Below are positions 18,501 to 23,534 of a DNA stretch of 23,534 bases, piece after piece; the stretch's first letter is position 1; each line of letters starts with the position of its first letter. The position numbers were made by a program, and so were the translations under genes. Under the pieces are notes generated by a model, which ran no database searches, was not told the DNA's origin, and saw nothing but the letters and a program-made list of their open reading frames with translations. The DNA is from an uncultured Sphingobacteriales bacterium (GTDB taxonomy: Bacteria; Bacteroidota; Bacteroidia; Chitinophagales; Chitinophagaceae): the NCBI GenBank assembly GCA_946887085.1, contig CAMPKG010000009.1, positions 1 to 23,534 of the forward strand, read 5' to 3'.

Positions 18501-21377
18501 GGTAACAGGCGCTGTACCGCTATTTGCTGCGGTAAATGAAGCGATATCACCAGTACTGCTAGCTCCAAGGCCTATGGAGGGTGTATTATTGGTCCAGTTA
18601 TAGGTAGTGCTGGTTAAAGCGCCGCTAAATGCAATAGCGGATGTTGAGCTACCATTACATAAAGTTTGGCTAGCCACTGCAGTCACCGTTGGTGTTGGAT
18701 CAACTGTGATCGTGAAAGATTTTGAACTACCTGTACACCCGCTCTTCGTTGGTGTTACAGTTATTGTGGCCGTAACCGGCGCCGTACCATTATTTGCCGC
18801 AGTGAAGGTCGTAATATCGCCGGCGCTGTTGGATCCAAGACCTATTGAGGTTGTATTATTTGCCCAGCTGTAAGTAGTGCTGCTTAAAGCACCACTAAAG
18901 GCAACAGCGGTTGTCGAGCCACCGTTACATAAAGTTTGATTGGCAACCGAGTTCACAGTTGGGATGGGATTGATCGTTACACTTATTGGTATCGCAGAAG
19001 AAATACATCCGCCCGAATTTTTAACCGTAAATGTTCCGGGATAGTTTCCTGCTGCCGCTAACCCCGGTACGGCAAGTGCTATGGGGCTTGACGGTAGTGC
19101 GGCATCCGTAACATTCGCAAATCCTGCGGTCAATGCAGCGGCATCCCAAACAATACTGTATTTGTCAGGCGATTGACTGGTGGAGTTATAGGTTAAAGAA
19201 GCGCTGGTTGCACCGGCGCAAACAGCAGGGTCAGGGCCTAATGCTATAGTTGGCACAGAGCACACAGAAATAGTAATGCTTCCACAACTTCCCGCAGCGG
19301 CTAAACAACTTCCTTCGCCGCGTACATAATAAGTAGTAGTAAGTGTCGGAGAAACATTGACGGAACTGCCTGAACCAACTAGTGTGCCGCCACAACTTCC
19401 CGTATACCATTTCCACCCGCTGGCATCGTTGAGAGCACCCGTGTTTATGCTAAGTGTAGTATTACCACCGCTGGAAACGCTAGTGGCAGTAGCCGAAACC
19501 GTAGGTGTAGTGGGGTTGCCAAGCGGCTGCGGATTTATTTTCATCACTGTCACTCCACCTCCGACCTCGTTGGCTACATAGGGTATTCCCTTATTATCTA
19601 CCGCTATTGACGTATGGTCGGTAGTCCCGGCTGAAAATCCTGCGGTACCAACTGCCACCCAACTAGTGCCGTTGTACTTCATAACTGTGGCTTTGCTACC
19701 ATTGGCAGCATCCACGTACGCGACGTATGGAGTTCCGCCACGGTCTAAAGAGATAGATGTATATTGTGCAGCCCCGGCAGAAAATCCTGCGGTACCAACT
19801 GCCACCCAACTGCTGCCATTATATTTCATTACTGTCACTTTGTTGCTGTTACCCGCGTCTGCAAACGCTACGTAAGGGGTATTGTTGCCATCTATCGCCA
19901 ACGACGTGTAACTGGCAGCCCCCGCAGAAAACCCTTCACTCCCTACCGGCGTCCAAATACTACCATCAAATTTTCTTACCGTCGCCTTGTTACTGTTTGC
20001 AAAATCACGGTATGCAACATAAGCGGTATTGCTACCATCTAACGCTATCGAAGTATACTCTACTCCCATATTAGTAAAGGCGTGATAACCCACATTTATC
20101 CAACTGCTACCATTAAACGTTTTTGCAGTAGCCTCCTTGAAAGTAAAGACATCCTGATAGGCGACATAAGGGTTACCATTGCCATCTATCGCGATAGTAG
20201 TGTAGTTTGCTTCGCCGTCTGAAAAGCCTGCACTTCCTACGTTCACCCAACTACTGCCATTATATTTCATTACAGTCGCTTTGTCGCTATTACCGCCATC
20301 CCGATAAACCACATAGGGCGTTCCATTTTTATCTATGGCAATCGATGGATACAATGCGTAAGAGGATGAAAATGCTGCAGAGCCTACGGAAATCCAGCTG
20401 CTACCACTAAATTTCATTACAGAAACGCCGCCGCTGGTCGACATATCCCTAAAAGCCACATAGGGCGTTCCATTGCCATCTATCGCGATAGACGTATTGT
20501 CTACACTTCCCCCTGAAATACCGGCACTGCCGACATTACTCCACGTGGTAGAGTGGACTGCTCCGTCATTGCAATCAAGACTGTTGAGGACATAACCTGA
20601 TGGTTGTGTTACCGAAGTCTGCGATACCCCAGTATTACCCCATCCATCAGCATCGGTGTCCTGATACCATGGTACTGCTAGTGACGTACCCAGTATCTCC
20701 ACTTCGTCAATGACGGCACCGCCTCCGGTCGCAGTCGCCGAGGTTGTTACAAAACGTACCCAAACATTGGTCTTGTTGTCACAGGCGGCGGGCAGAGATT
20801 CGGTATAGGAGTTCATCACATGACTAGGTACGACACCAAAGCCCACTGTAAACCCCTGGTCTGTCCACGGGCCCGAGGCGCTGCTGGTGCTGTATTGCAT
20901 TTTGAAGTCCTTCGGTCCGAACTGGTAAGTTCCCAGGTTGAACTTGATACTGATACCAGTATGATTAGTGGTAGAAAAGTTGATCAGCCACCACGAATTT
21001 CCAGCGCCATTGTTCCAGCCGTTTGGGCTAGAATAAACCGGGTCAGAAGTGAATCCCCCACCAGTGGCCATTGCGCCGGCAGCTCCGGCTACCGTCACCA
21101 ACTTACCTGCGTTGACCGGAATGTTCGAGGTAGGCGTGTTGCTGAAAGGGAAGCTCCATTTTACCATCGATGTTTGCGCCTGTGCCGCCGATACCGTTAG
21201 TAAAAGCCCCAGCAAAAGAATGATCCTATGTGCTGACCAGGCAAAAACGCCTTTCAGGCAAAGCGGGATAACGGAAACAACCCGGGCCAGCCGGTTTTGC
21301 AGTTTGTCATGAGCCGGCCACATGGCGCCGGTCTTTGTGTGGTGAGATCTATTTTTCATACGTACTGGTTTTCGCAT
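12579..21377 (-). CDS. Giant T9SS-exported repeat adhesin (2932 aa), type A sorting domain
   Basis: The protein opens with an unusually long signal region (1-67; core RIILLLGLLLTV, cleavage probably after AQA) and a beta-sandwich domain (about 70-235). Module 1 has a DTDADGWGN metal-binding segment (236-278), seven 49-residue blades (279-617), two Ig-like spacers (618-803) and four 90-residue PKD-like repeats (804-1163). Module 2 repeats the order: DNDGDGFGN (1164-1208), six blades (1209-~1500), two spacers (~1500-1684), nine PKD-like repeats (1685-2494) and three divergent ones (2495-~2765). The end is a T9SS type A sorting domain from 2852 with KLYPNP. No enzymatic motif is visible, so a surface adhesin or scaffold is inferred. 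The ATG at 21377 is used; ATGs at residues 7 and 19 are alternatives. It follows a TPR/HTH regulator and precedes a beta-barrel. Confidence 0.93.
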   Translation of the reverse strand: MRKPVRMKNRSHHTKTGAMWPAHDKLQNRLARVVSVIPLCLKGVFAWSAHRIILLLGLLLTVSAAQAQTSMVKWSFPFSNTPTSNIPVNAGKLVTVAGAAGAMATGGGFTSDPVYSSPNGWNNGAGNSWWLINFSTTNHTGISIKFNLGTYQFGPKDFKMQYSTSSASGPWTDQGFTVGFGVVPSHVMNSYTESLPAACDNKTNVWVRFVTTSATATGGGAVIDEVEILGTSLAVPWYQDTDADGWGNTGVSQTSVTQPSGYVLNSLDCNDGAVHSTTWSNVGSAGISGGSVDNTSIAIDGNGTPYVAFRDMSTSGGVSVMKFSGSSWISVGSAAFSSSYALYPSIAIDKNGTPYVVYRDGGNSDKATVMKYNGSSWVNVGSAGFSDGEANYTTIAIDGNGNPYVAYQDVFTFKEATAKTFNGSSWINVGYHAFTNMGVEYTSIALDGSNTAYVAYRDFANSNKATVRKFDGSIWTPVGSEGFSAGAASYTSLAIDGNNTPYVAFADAGNSNKVTVMKYNGSSWVAVGTAGFSAGAAQYTSISLDRGGTPYVAYVDAANGSKATVMKYNGTSWVAVGTAGFSAGTTDHTSIAVDNKGIPYVANEVGGGVTVMKINPQPLGNPTTPTVSATATSVSSGGNTTLSINTGALNDASGWKWYTGSCGGTLVGSGSSVNVSPTLTTTYYVRGEGSCLAAAGSCGSITISVCSVPTIALGPDPAVCAGATSASLTYNSTSQSPDKYSIVWDAAALTAGFANVTDAALPSSPIALAVPGLAAAGNYPGTFTVKNSGGCISSAIPISVTINPIPTVNSVANQTLCNGGSTTAVAFSGALSSTTYSWANNTTSIGLGSNSAGDITTFTAANNGTAPVTATITVTPTKSGCTGSSKSFTITVDPTPTVTAVASQTLCNGSSTSAIAFSGALTSTTYNWTNNTPSIGLGASSTGDIASFTAANSGTAPVTATITVTPTKSGCIGSSKAFTITANPTPTLNAIANQTLCNGSSTTAVAFSGTLSGAVYNWTNNTPSIGLGANGTGDIAAFTASNSGTAPVTATINVTPTNSGCAGSSKVFTITVNPTPTVNTVANQTLCNGSSTIAVAFSGALSGTAYSWTNNATSIGLGANGTGGIASFTATNTNSVPVTATITVIPSANGCIGAASMFAITVNNYNWYQDNDGDGFGNAAVSQTTCAKPAGYVLNNLDCNDNTAHTTTWTDVGNAGFSAGQVNYTSAVMDVSGTSYVVYSDGANSGKVTVMKYDGNSWANLGSAGFSAGAAEYTAIAIDGSGTPYVVYRDGGNSNKATVMKYNGSSWTTVGSAGFSAGDALFAAIAMDGNGAPYVSYNDWGNGKKLTVMKYNGSNWAAVGSAGFSSGSVDYTSLVLDGSGTPFVSYRDNVAGKAAVMKYNGSSWVPVGTVGFSPFHLDFTSLALDGAGTPYVAFRDNVQAQKVMVMKYNGSSWVPVGSAAFTAGTANYPSMVIDRNGIPHVVFKDGATSSKATMMKMKPQPLGNPTVPTLSATATSIASGNSTTLSINTGSLNDGNLWKWYTGSCGGTLIGTGSSVTVSPTTTTTYYARGEGSCLSSPGSCGSITICVEPTITLGTNPSVCAGTTSASLTYSATTLSPDKYSIVWNATALSAGFTNVTDATLPATPITLTLPGAATAAIYNGTLTVKTIDGCISAGTPVSVTIKPIPTVNTVSNQTLCNGITTTAANFSGAVSGTTYSWTNNTTSIGLAASGTGNIAAFTATNTTSAPVTATITVTPSADGCTGTAKTFTVTVNPTPAVNTVSNQMLCNGATTTAVNFSGTVSSTTYSWTNNTASIGLAASGTGNIAAFTATNATSASVTGTITITSSANACTGTAKTFTITVNPTPVINTVSNQTLCNGAATTAVNFSGAVSGTSYSWTNNTTSIGLAASGAGNIPAFTATNTTSAPVTATITVTPSANGCTGTAKTLTITVNPTPVVNTVSNQTLCNGAATTAVNFSGAVSGTTYSWTNNTTSIGLAASGTGNISAFTATNSTSAPVTATITVTPSANGCAGTAKTFSITVNPTPVVNTVSNQTRCNGATTAAINFSGTVSGTSYSWTNNTTSIGLAASGTGNIAALAATNTTSAPVTATVTVTPSANGCAGTAKTFSITVNPTPVVNTVSNQTRCNGAATAAINFSGAVSGTSYSWTNNTTSIGLAASGTGNIASFTVANSSNIPVTATITVTPSANNCTGVAQSFTITVNPTPFLNSVANQARCHGTNTAAINFGSNVTGTSFSWTNDATSIGLAGTGTGNIASFVATNTTNASVIGTITVTPSANGCSGAQGSFTITANPIPTVDPIASQTQCNGDNTTVISFSGSVVGTNYNWSNNTPSIGLAAAGSGDIAPFAAVNATSVPVTATIDVIPSANSCLGASESFTVTVNPTPMTNTVTDQAICNGSATAAVNFTSAVSGTSYSWTNDNTTIGLAANGTGNISAFTGINTGTGPEIAVITVTPTANGCVGPDSNFTITVNPTPKLTSTLTPAAICNNTQFSYMPTSATVGAAFAWSRAAVSGISNPAATGTNNPLETLGNTTPDPVTVTYVYTLTANGCSHNETVTLVVNPTPKLNSALNHVMCASDQFFYTPTSLTKGVAYAWSRTTVSGITPAGTTGNGSIKETLVNTTGAAINVTYIYTLVANGCSNTEQITLKVNPRPKSPVISVKSPDELCSGTMYQNFGALEDAPAGTVYSWTATNATVWSQADDHKNALISFPYIGTATVTLSTTLSATGCDTSIDYVVEVSKGISQQQPEVIYHNGRFVCLQNNADTYRWGYDEKSTLDSSIIINATNQDYLDHNPDFNNKYYWVMTTKDNCMQKSYYNKPTDVGTAEPIAHVLKLYPNPAHDVVNMELETAVPVQVEFLITDMSGRMLKRVQASNQRAQVDVAAFAQGMYTVSCISDGVKIATVKFVKQ
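12582..12824 (-). other. T9SS type A C-terminal sorting domain
   Basis: Residues 2852-2932 of the giant protein: HVLKLYPNPAHDVVNME, then FLITDMSGRMLKRV, LKR-Q and GMYTVSCISDGVKIATVKFVKQ. This is the usual three-motif layout of type A signals that direct outer-membrane transit through the type IX system and surface attachment. Confidence 0.93.
13359..13895 (-). repeat. Two divergent PKD-like repeats (90 and 89 codons)
   Basis: The stretches starting PTPKLTST (13895-13626, 90 codons) and PTPKLNSA (13625-13359, 89 codons) resemble each other (AWSR-VSGI, ETL-NTT, YIYTL-ANGCS) but have drifted from the nine upstream repeats. They keep the same phase and the two-cysteine layout. A third, more divergent unit (PRPKSPVI) follows below 13359. 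Confidence 0.85.
13896..16325 (-). repeat. Nine tandem 270-bp PKD-like repeats (module 2 rod)
   Basis: Unit boundaries fall at 16325, 16055, 15785, 15515, 15245, 14975, 14705, 14435, 14165 and 13895: nine units of exactly 90 codons. Each begins P-[TI]-P, then N-[VI]-x-N-Q-x-x-C-N-G, F-S-G-x-V, Y-S-W-T-N, S-I-G-L-A, and ends with a second cysteine and F-x-I-T-V-N. The central copies are most alike; the last two have drifted. Confidence 0.95.
16880..17753 (-). repeat. Six 49-residue blades (module 2 propeller-like domain)
   Basis: Blades begin with Trp at 17753, 17606, 17459, 17312, 17168 and 17021. All are 147 bp except the fourth, which is 144 bp. The consensus is W-x-x-V-G-S-A-G-F-S-A-G, then Y-T-S-I-A-I-D-G-x-G-T-P-Y-V and V-M-K-Y-N-G-S-S. 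A beta-propeller fold is inferred from length and strand pattern. Confidence 0.85.
17754..17888 (-). other. Metal-binding DxDxDG segment, second copy
   Basis: Encodes WYQDNDGDGFGNAAVSQ followed by PAGYVLNNLDCND, the short calcium or metal-binding segment often written YYxDxDGDGxGxxxxxxxxCxxPxGYVxxxxDCxD and seen as a linker in exported proteins. It opens module 2. Confidence 0.8.
17889..18968 (-). repeat. Four tandem 270-bp PKD-like repeats (module 1 rod)
   Basis: Unit tops are at 18968, 18698, 18428 and 18158, each unit exactly 90 codons long. They share the C-N-G and late-cysteine layout of the module 2 array but carry their own variants, such as A-V-A-F-S-G-A-L and S-I-G-L-G, so the two arrays have evolved separately after duplication. 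Confidence 0.95.
19520..20543 (-). repeat. Seven 49-residue blades (module 1 propeller-like domain)
   Basis: Blades begin with Trp at 20543, 20396, 20249, 20102, 19955, 19808 and 19661, six of them exactly 147 bp; the seventh is shortened by a few residues before the shared exit sequence PQPLGNPT. Seven blades is a standard propeller closure number. Confidence 0.87.
20544..20680 (-). other. Metal-binding DxDxDG segment, first copy
   Basis: Encodes PWYQDTDADGWGNTGVSQ and PSGYVLNSLDCNDG. It is the same element as at the head of module 2, but the loop reads DTDADG and the internal cysteine is replaced (SVTQPSGY). Confidence 0.78.
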
Positions 21378-21394
21378 TTAAAAAAATTTGAGAA

Positions 21395-21508
21395 TTAGTA
21401 TGTAAATACTACATATACATAGATGATGGCCGCTGTTGTTAACAGGAGTGTCAGCATCATCCACATAGAAAATTTATCTATGCCATTTCTCATGATGCAA
21501 ATATGCAT
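21395..21508 (-). CDS. Possible single-pass membrane micro-protein (37 or 32 aa)
   Basis: An ORF in the spacer between the regulator and the giant adhesin, same strand, ending 17 bp before the adhesin ATG. The ATG at 21508 gives 37 residues; the ATG at 21493 gives 32, beginning MRNGIDKFS. A short polar, basic head is followed by an uninterrupted hydrophobic helix (MWMMLTLLLTTAAIIYVYVVFTY). The composition is typical of small inner-membrane proteins. It is too short for usual gene callers. No family is recognised. The same stretch contains inverted repeats, so it may instead be only leader DNA. A role in the adhesin unit is inference from position. Confidence 0.4.
   Translation of the reverse strand: MHICIMRNGIDKFSMWMMLTLLLTTAAIIYVYVVFTY
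21399..21415. promoter_or_regulatory. Inverted repeat close to the adhesin start
   Basis: TATGTA-AATAC-TACATA is a perfect 6-bp inverted repeat with a 5-bp centre, ending 22 bp before the adhesin ATG. It could be an operator or simply AT-rich chance; it also overlaps the micro-ORF end. Confidence 0.25.
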
Positions 21509-21510
21509 CA
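21493..21510. promoter_or_regulatory. Inverted repeat TGATGCA-AATA-TGCATCA
   Basis: Perfect 7-bp arms with a 4-bp centre inside the adhesin upstream region. It overlaps the start of the micro-ORF, so it could be a binding site, or a hairpin shaping translation of that ORF. Confidence 0.3.
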
Positions 21511-21538
21511 CCAGTTGAGGGTTCCGTATGCCCTGGGT

Positions 21539-21582
21539 AGCTACAAATACGCCACCGGCATAGCTACAAATGAGCTACAAAT
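21539..21582. promoter_or_regulatory. Three direct repeats of AGCTACAAAT upstream of the adhesin
   Basis: Identical 10-mers at 21539-21548, 21562-21571 and 21573-21582, that is, start spacings of 23 and 11 bp, close to two turns and one turn of the helix. They lie 160-205 bp before the adhesin start and 42 bp after the regulator stop. The spacing suits a protein bound on one face of the DNA. The reverse complement reads ATTTGTAGCT, containing TTTG. Confidence 0.5.
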
Positions 21583-21623
21583 TTTCTATTGATTATCAAT
21601 AATTTAGGTGGGTGAGTTGCGTT

Positions 21624-23315
21624 TTAAACGCTTTGAATGAGCTCGTCGAGCTGGCTATCTTCCTCAAATCCGAGCTTTTTCATCAGCCGGTACTTGTTGG
21701 CCCGCACGGCGGGAGGGGTAATTCCTAACATGCTTGCCATTTCCCGGGAGGATAATTTCAGTTTACTGAGGACAACAAACCTGGTTTCAGCGGGCGTGAG
21801 GTCGGGCAGTTTTGTTCTCAGCCGGCTGAGGTAACCCGCGTGCACTTTTTCAAAATTAGCCTTGAAATTGTCCCATTGGACGTCGGTAAGCAGGATCGAC
21901 TGCCTTAATTCACTCAGCAGGTTTTCGTTTACCGACATCGATGAGCCGGAGTTATCTTTTTTAAGTGCAGCTATTTCTGCGGAGATCGCCTCAATCAAAT
22001 CATTTTTTTCCTGCATGTGCCGGGTGAAATCATGCAGTTGCTGGCTCGCGAGTTCTTCCGCATGATGCTTTTGCGCTTCGGCTTCCTTCCGTTTCTGTAT
22101 ATGCTTTAATTTTTGCCTGTTTATAATAAGTAGTCCGGAGATGCCGATAAGTGTTATAATCGCTATTACTTTGTTCCGGTCACTACGGCGTTTTTTCAGT
22201 ACTTGTTCCTTCAAAAGGTTTTCGTGCTTTAAGGAATCTGTTGTCTGCCGGGCCTTGAACTCTGCTTCAGTTTTTGCAAACGCGACCTCCATGTCTATTG
22301 TGGAAAGGCTATCTTTTGCCGCCGTGTACAGGTCCAGGAATTTGTATGCCTGGCTAAGGTCTCCCAACAAGTAGTAGGCATAGCTTATATTATGAAGGGC
22401 ATTTACCTTTGTGGCCGGCATGTCAAGCTCGTCGCTGCCATCGACAGCTTGTTTCCCATACTTTATGGCTCTAATAAAGTTGCTTTTTTTATCCGTTAAA
22501 CTATCAGCTAACACTCCTGTCGGCTTATCTCCTATATTTAAATAAGCTGCACTAAGATTGTTTAAAGCATTCATGTACGTTCTCTTGTTGCCGATAGCCT
22601 CGGCATTTTCCAGAGCTTTGAACAAGTACGGCAGGCTGCTGTCGTCCCTGTTTAAACCCGAGTAGGCTCCGCCAATATTCAGATATAGTGTAGCAAGCCT
22701 GCCGGGTTGAGACTTATCAGCTTTTTCCATCCGCAGTGCGTCTTTAAACGAATTTAGCGCCGATCGGTAGTCTTTCATTTCGAGATAGATTACCCCTATG
22801 CCATTAGCTACAAAGTATCGATTTCTCATACCTGCTTGTTCATAGGCTTTGTCGGCCTGGGAAAAATGAGAAAGCGCTGTTTTGTATTCTCCTTTATCTG
22901 AGTAAACGTTTCCGATGCTTGCGTGCCCATTACCAATGTCTTGCTGGCTTCCCAATTTGCGGGCAATAGACAAGGCATCGGTGAAATGCTCCACAGCTTT
23001 CGACATATCATGTTGCACAGCATAGCAACGACCGATAGCATTATTCGCTTTCATTGCGCCGGGGTCATAATTCAGCTGGTTCGCCAACTTCAACGCATGA
23101 TTGCCGTACACTATTCCTTTATCAGGCGCTAATTGAAAATAGGCGCGGGATATTTCGCAAAGTAAAAGCACCTTGCTGGTGTCGTCTTTTGCTACAGGTA
23201 CTTCTGCCAACATCGAATCGATGCGGGCTTGGGTGGTTTGTGCCATCGCCTGACACGGAGTATAGCACAACAAAAGAGTAAAGGCAACTATGAAAAAGAA
23301 GTTTTTTTCACGCAT
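21624..23315 (-). CDS. TPR-repeat membrane regulator with C-terminal LuxR-like helix-turn-helix
   Basis: A 563-residue protein common in Bacteroidota. It has a signal peptide (MREKNFFFIVAFTLLLCYTPCQAMAQ), then about six or seven TPR units (roughly 45-335) placed outside the inner membrane. A transmembrane helix (KVIAIITLIGISGLLIINRQ, about 382-400) and a long charged coiled coil (400-455) follow. The cytoplasmic C-terminal helix-turn-helix includes LTPAETRFVVLSKLKLSSREMASMLGITPPAVRANKYRLMKKLG (506-549). The layout implies one protein sensing in the periplasm and binding DNA inside. It lies directly upstream of the adhesin gene on the same strand, so it is a good candidate for its regulator. 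The ATG at 23315 is used because the signal peptide starts there. Confidence 0.9.
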   Translation of the reverse strand: MREKNFFFIVAFTLLLCYTPCQAMAQTTQARIDSMLAEVPVAKDDTSKVLLLCEISRAYFQLAPDKGIVYGNHALKLANQLNYDPGAMKANNAIGRCYAVQHDMSKAVEHFTDALSIARKLGSQQDIGNGHASIGNVYSDKGEYKTALSHFSQADKAYEQAGMRNRYFVANGIGVIYLEMKDYRSALNSFKDALRMEKADKSQPGRLATLYLNIGGAYSGLNRDDSSLPYLFKALENAEAIGNKRTYMNALNNLSAAYLNIGDKPTGVLADSLTDKKSNFIRAIKYGKQAVDGSDELDMPATKVNALHNISYAYYLLGDLSQAYKFLDLYTAAKDSLSTIDMEVAFAKTEAEFKARQTTDSLKHENLLKEQVLKKRRSDRNKVIAIITLIGISGLLIINRQKLKHIQKRKEAEAQKHHAEELASQQLHDFTRHMQEKNDLIEAISAEIAALKKDNSGSSMSVNENLLSELRQSILLTDVQWDNFKANFEKVHAGYLSRLRTKLPDLTPAETRFVVLSKLKLSSREMASMLGITPPAVRANKYRLMKKLGFEEDSQLDELIQSV

Positions 23316-23534
23316 TTAAAGGTTCCGCTAAAAGTGAGTGTTTTATTTATTTGTATAAATAATATATAACGTATAAAGATAGACCTTAAGAAAGATATTT
23401 AATAGTAGCGCTGTATTAAAAATGCGGTTTAAAAAACTATCTAAAAATGGGAGGAGGTTGGGCTATCGAATAGTATTACACTTGCATGGCCGATGATCGG
23501 ATTATTTACTGCCTATTAATTGCTATCTTGCAAC
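23316..23534. promoter_or_regulatory. Upstream region of the TPR/HTH regulator (right edge)
   Basis: AT-rich DNA without a convincing gene. On the minus strand TATCTTTA (23381-23374) matches seven of eight bases of the TAnnTTTG element and would give a leader of about 50 bases. No clear TTTG partner is seen. At the far right TATCTTGC on the plus strand could belong to a gene beyond the window. Confidence 0.3.

Noticed and set aside
13843..18873. Many 70-190 codon open frames on the plus strand inside the adhesin, several of identical size at 270-bp steps
   Set aside because: They are antisense shadows of the tandem repeats: the same frame stays open in each copy because the copies are alike. 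Their codon pattern and products (Val/Pro/Ala-rich) are not independent genes.
21422..21461. Nested inverted repeats (GATGATG...CATCATC around CTGTT-GTT-AACAG) as a terminator or riboswitch
   Set aside because: No T-run follows on either strand, the arms are short with mismatches between them, and the region is better read as part of the micro-ORF. I see no known riboswitch core.
23482..23534. Short ORF start (MADDRIIYC...) at the right edge, sharing GCATGGCCGATGAT with the end of radC
   Set aside because: A 14-base match is about what chance gives in a window of this size, the frame runs into the edge after 16 codons, and nothing else suggests a gene or a radC fragment.

Overview
The window reads as chromosomal DNA of a Bacteroidota bacterium, most likely of the Chitinophagaceae/Sphingobacteriia kind. 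The reasons are a giant adhesin with a type IX secretion (T9SS) sorting tail, a GWxTD-domain protein, BshC for bacillithiol, a membrane-anchored TPR/helix-turn-helix regulator, several small outer-membrane barrels, and sparse TTTG/TAnnTTTG-like promoter elements. This placement is inferred from gene families only; I see no rRNA or tRNA gene. Coding density is high and no gene-free stretch exceeds 300 bp.

Left half (1-11430) is mostly housekeeping. On the minus strand, a GWxTD-domain exported protein runs into dapF (cut by the left edge) through a TAATG stop/start overlap. A WbqC-family gene on the plus strand converges with a minus-strand run of mpl-like Mur ligase, DEDDh exonuclease and a dolichyl-phosphate-mannose-synthase-like glycosyltransferase. 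A 45-residue lipoprotein gene (5474-5611) diverges from mpl and is closed by two strong hairpins. Then come a small outer-membrane barrel, bshC, a 62-residue hypothetical, a soluble histidine kinase with three PAS domains, and on the plus strand radC, preceded by an intrinsic terminator that hints at a leader or small RNA.

Right half (11566-23315) is a surface-adhesion locus, all on the minus strand. In transcription order it has a TPR/transmembrane/HTH regulator, a 246-bp spacer, a 2932-residue T9SS-exported repeat protein, and 20 bp further an outer-membrane beta-barrel. The spacer holds three AGCTACAAAT direct repeats and an easily missed ORF for a 32-37 residue single-pass membrane protein.

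The giant protein is built from two paralogous modules. Each has a calcium/metal-binding DxDxDG-type segment, a propeller-like set of 49-residue blades (seven in the first module, six in the second), two Ig-like spacers, and a rod of 90-residue PKD-like repeats (four, then nine plus three divergent ones). It ends in a KLYPNP type A sorting domain. The regulator, micro-ORF, adhesin and barrel together are the best candidate for an undescribed functional unit here.
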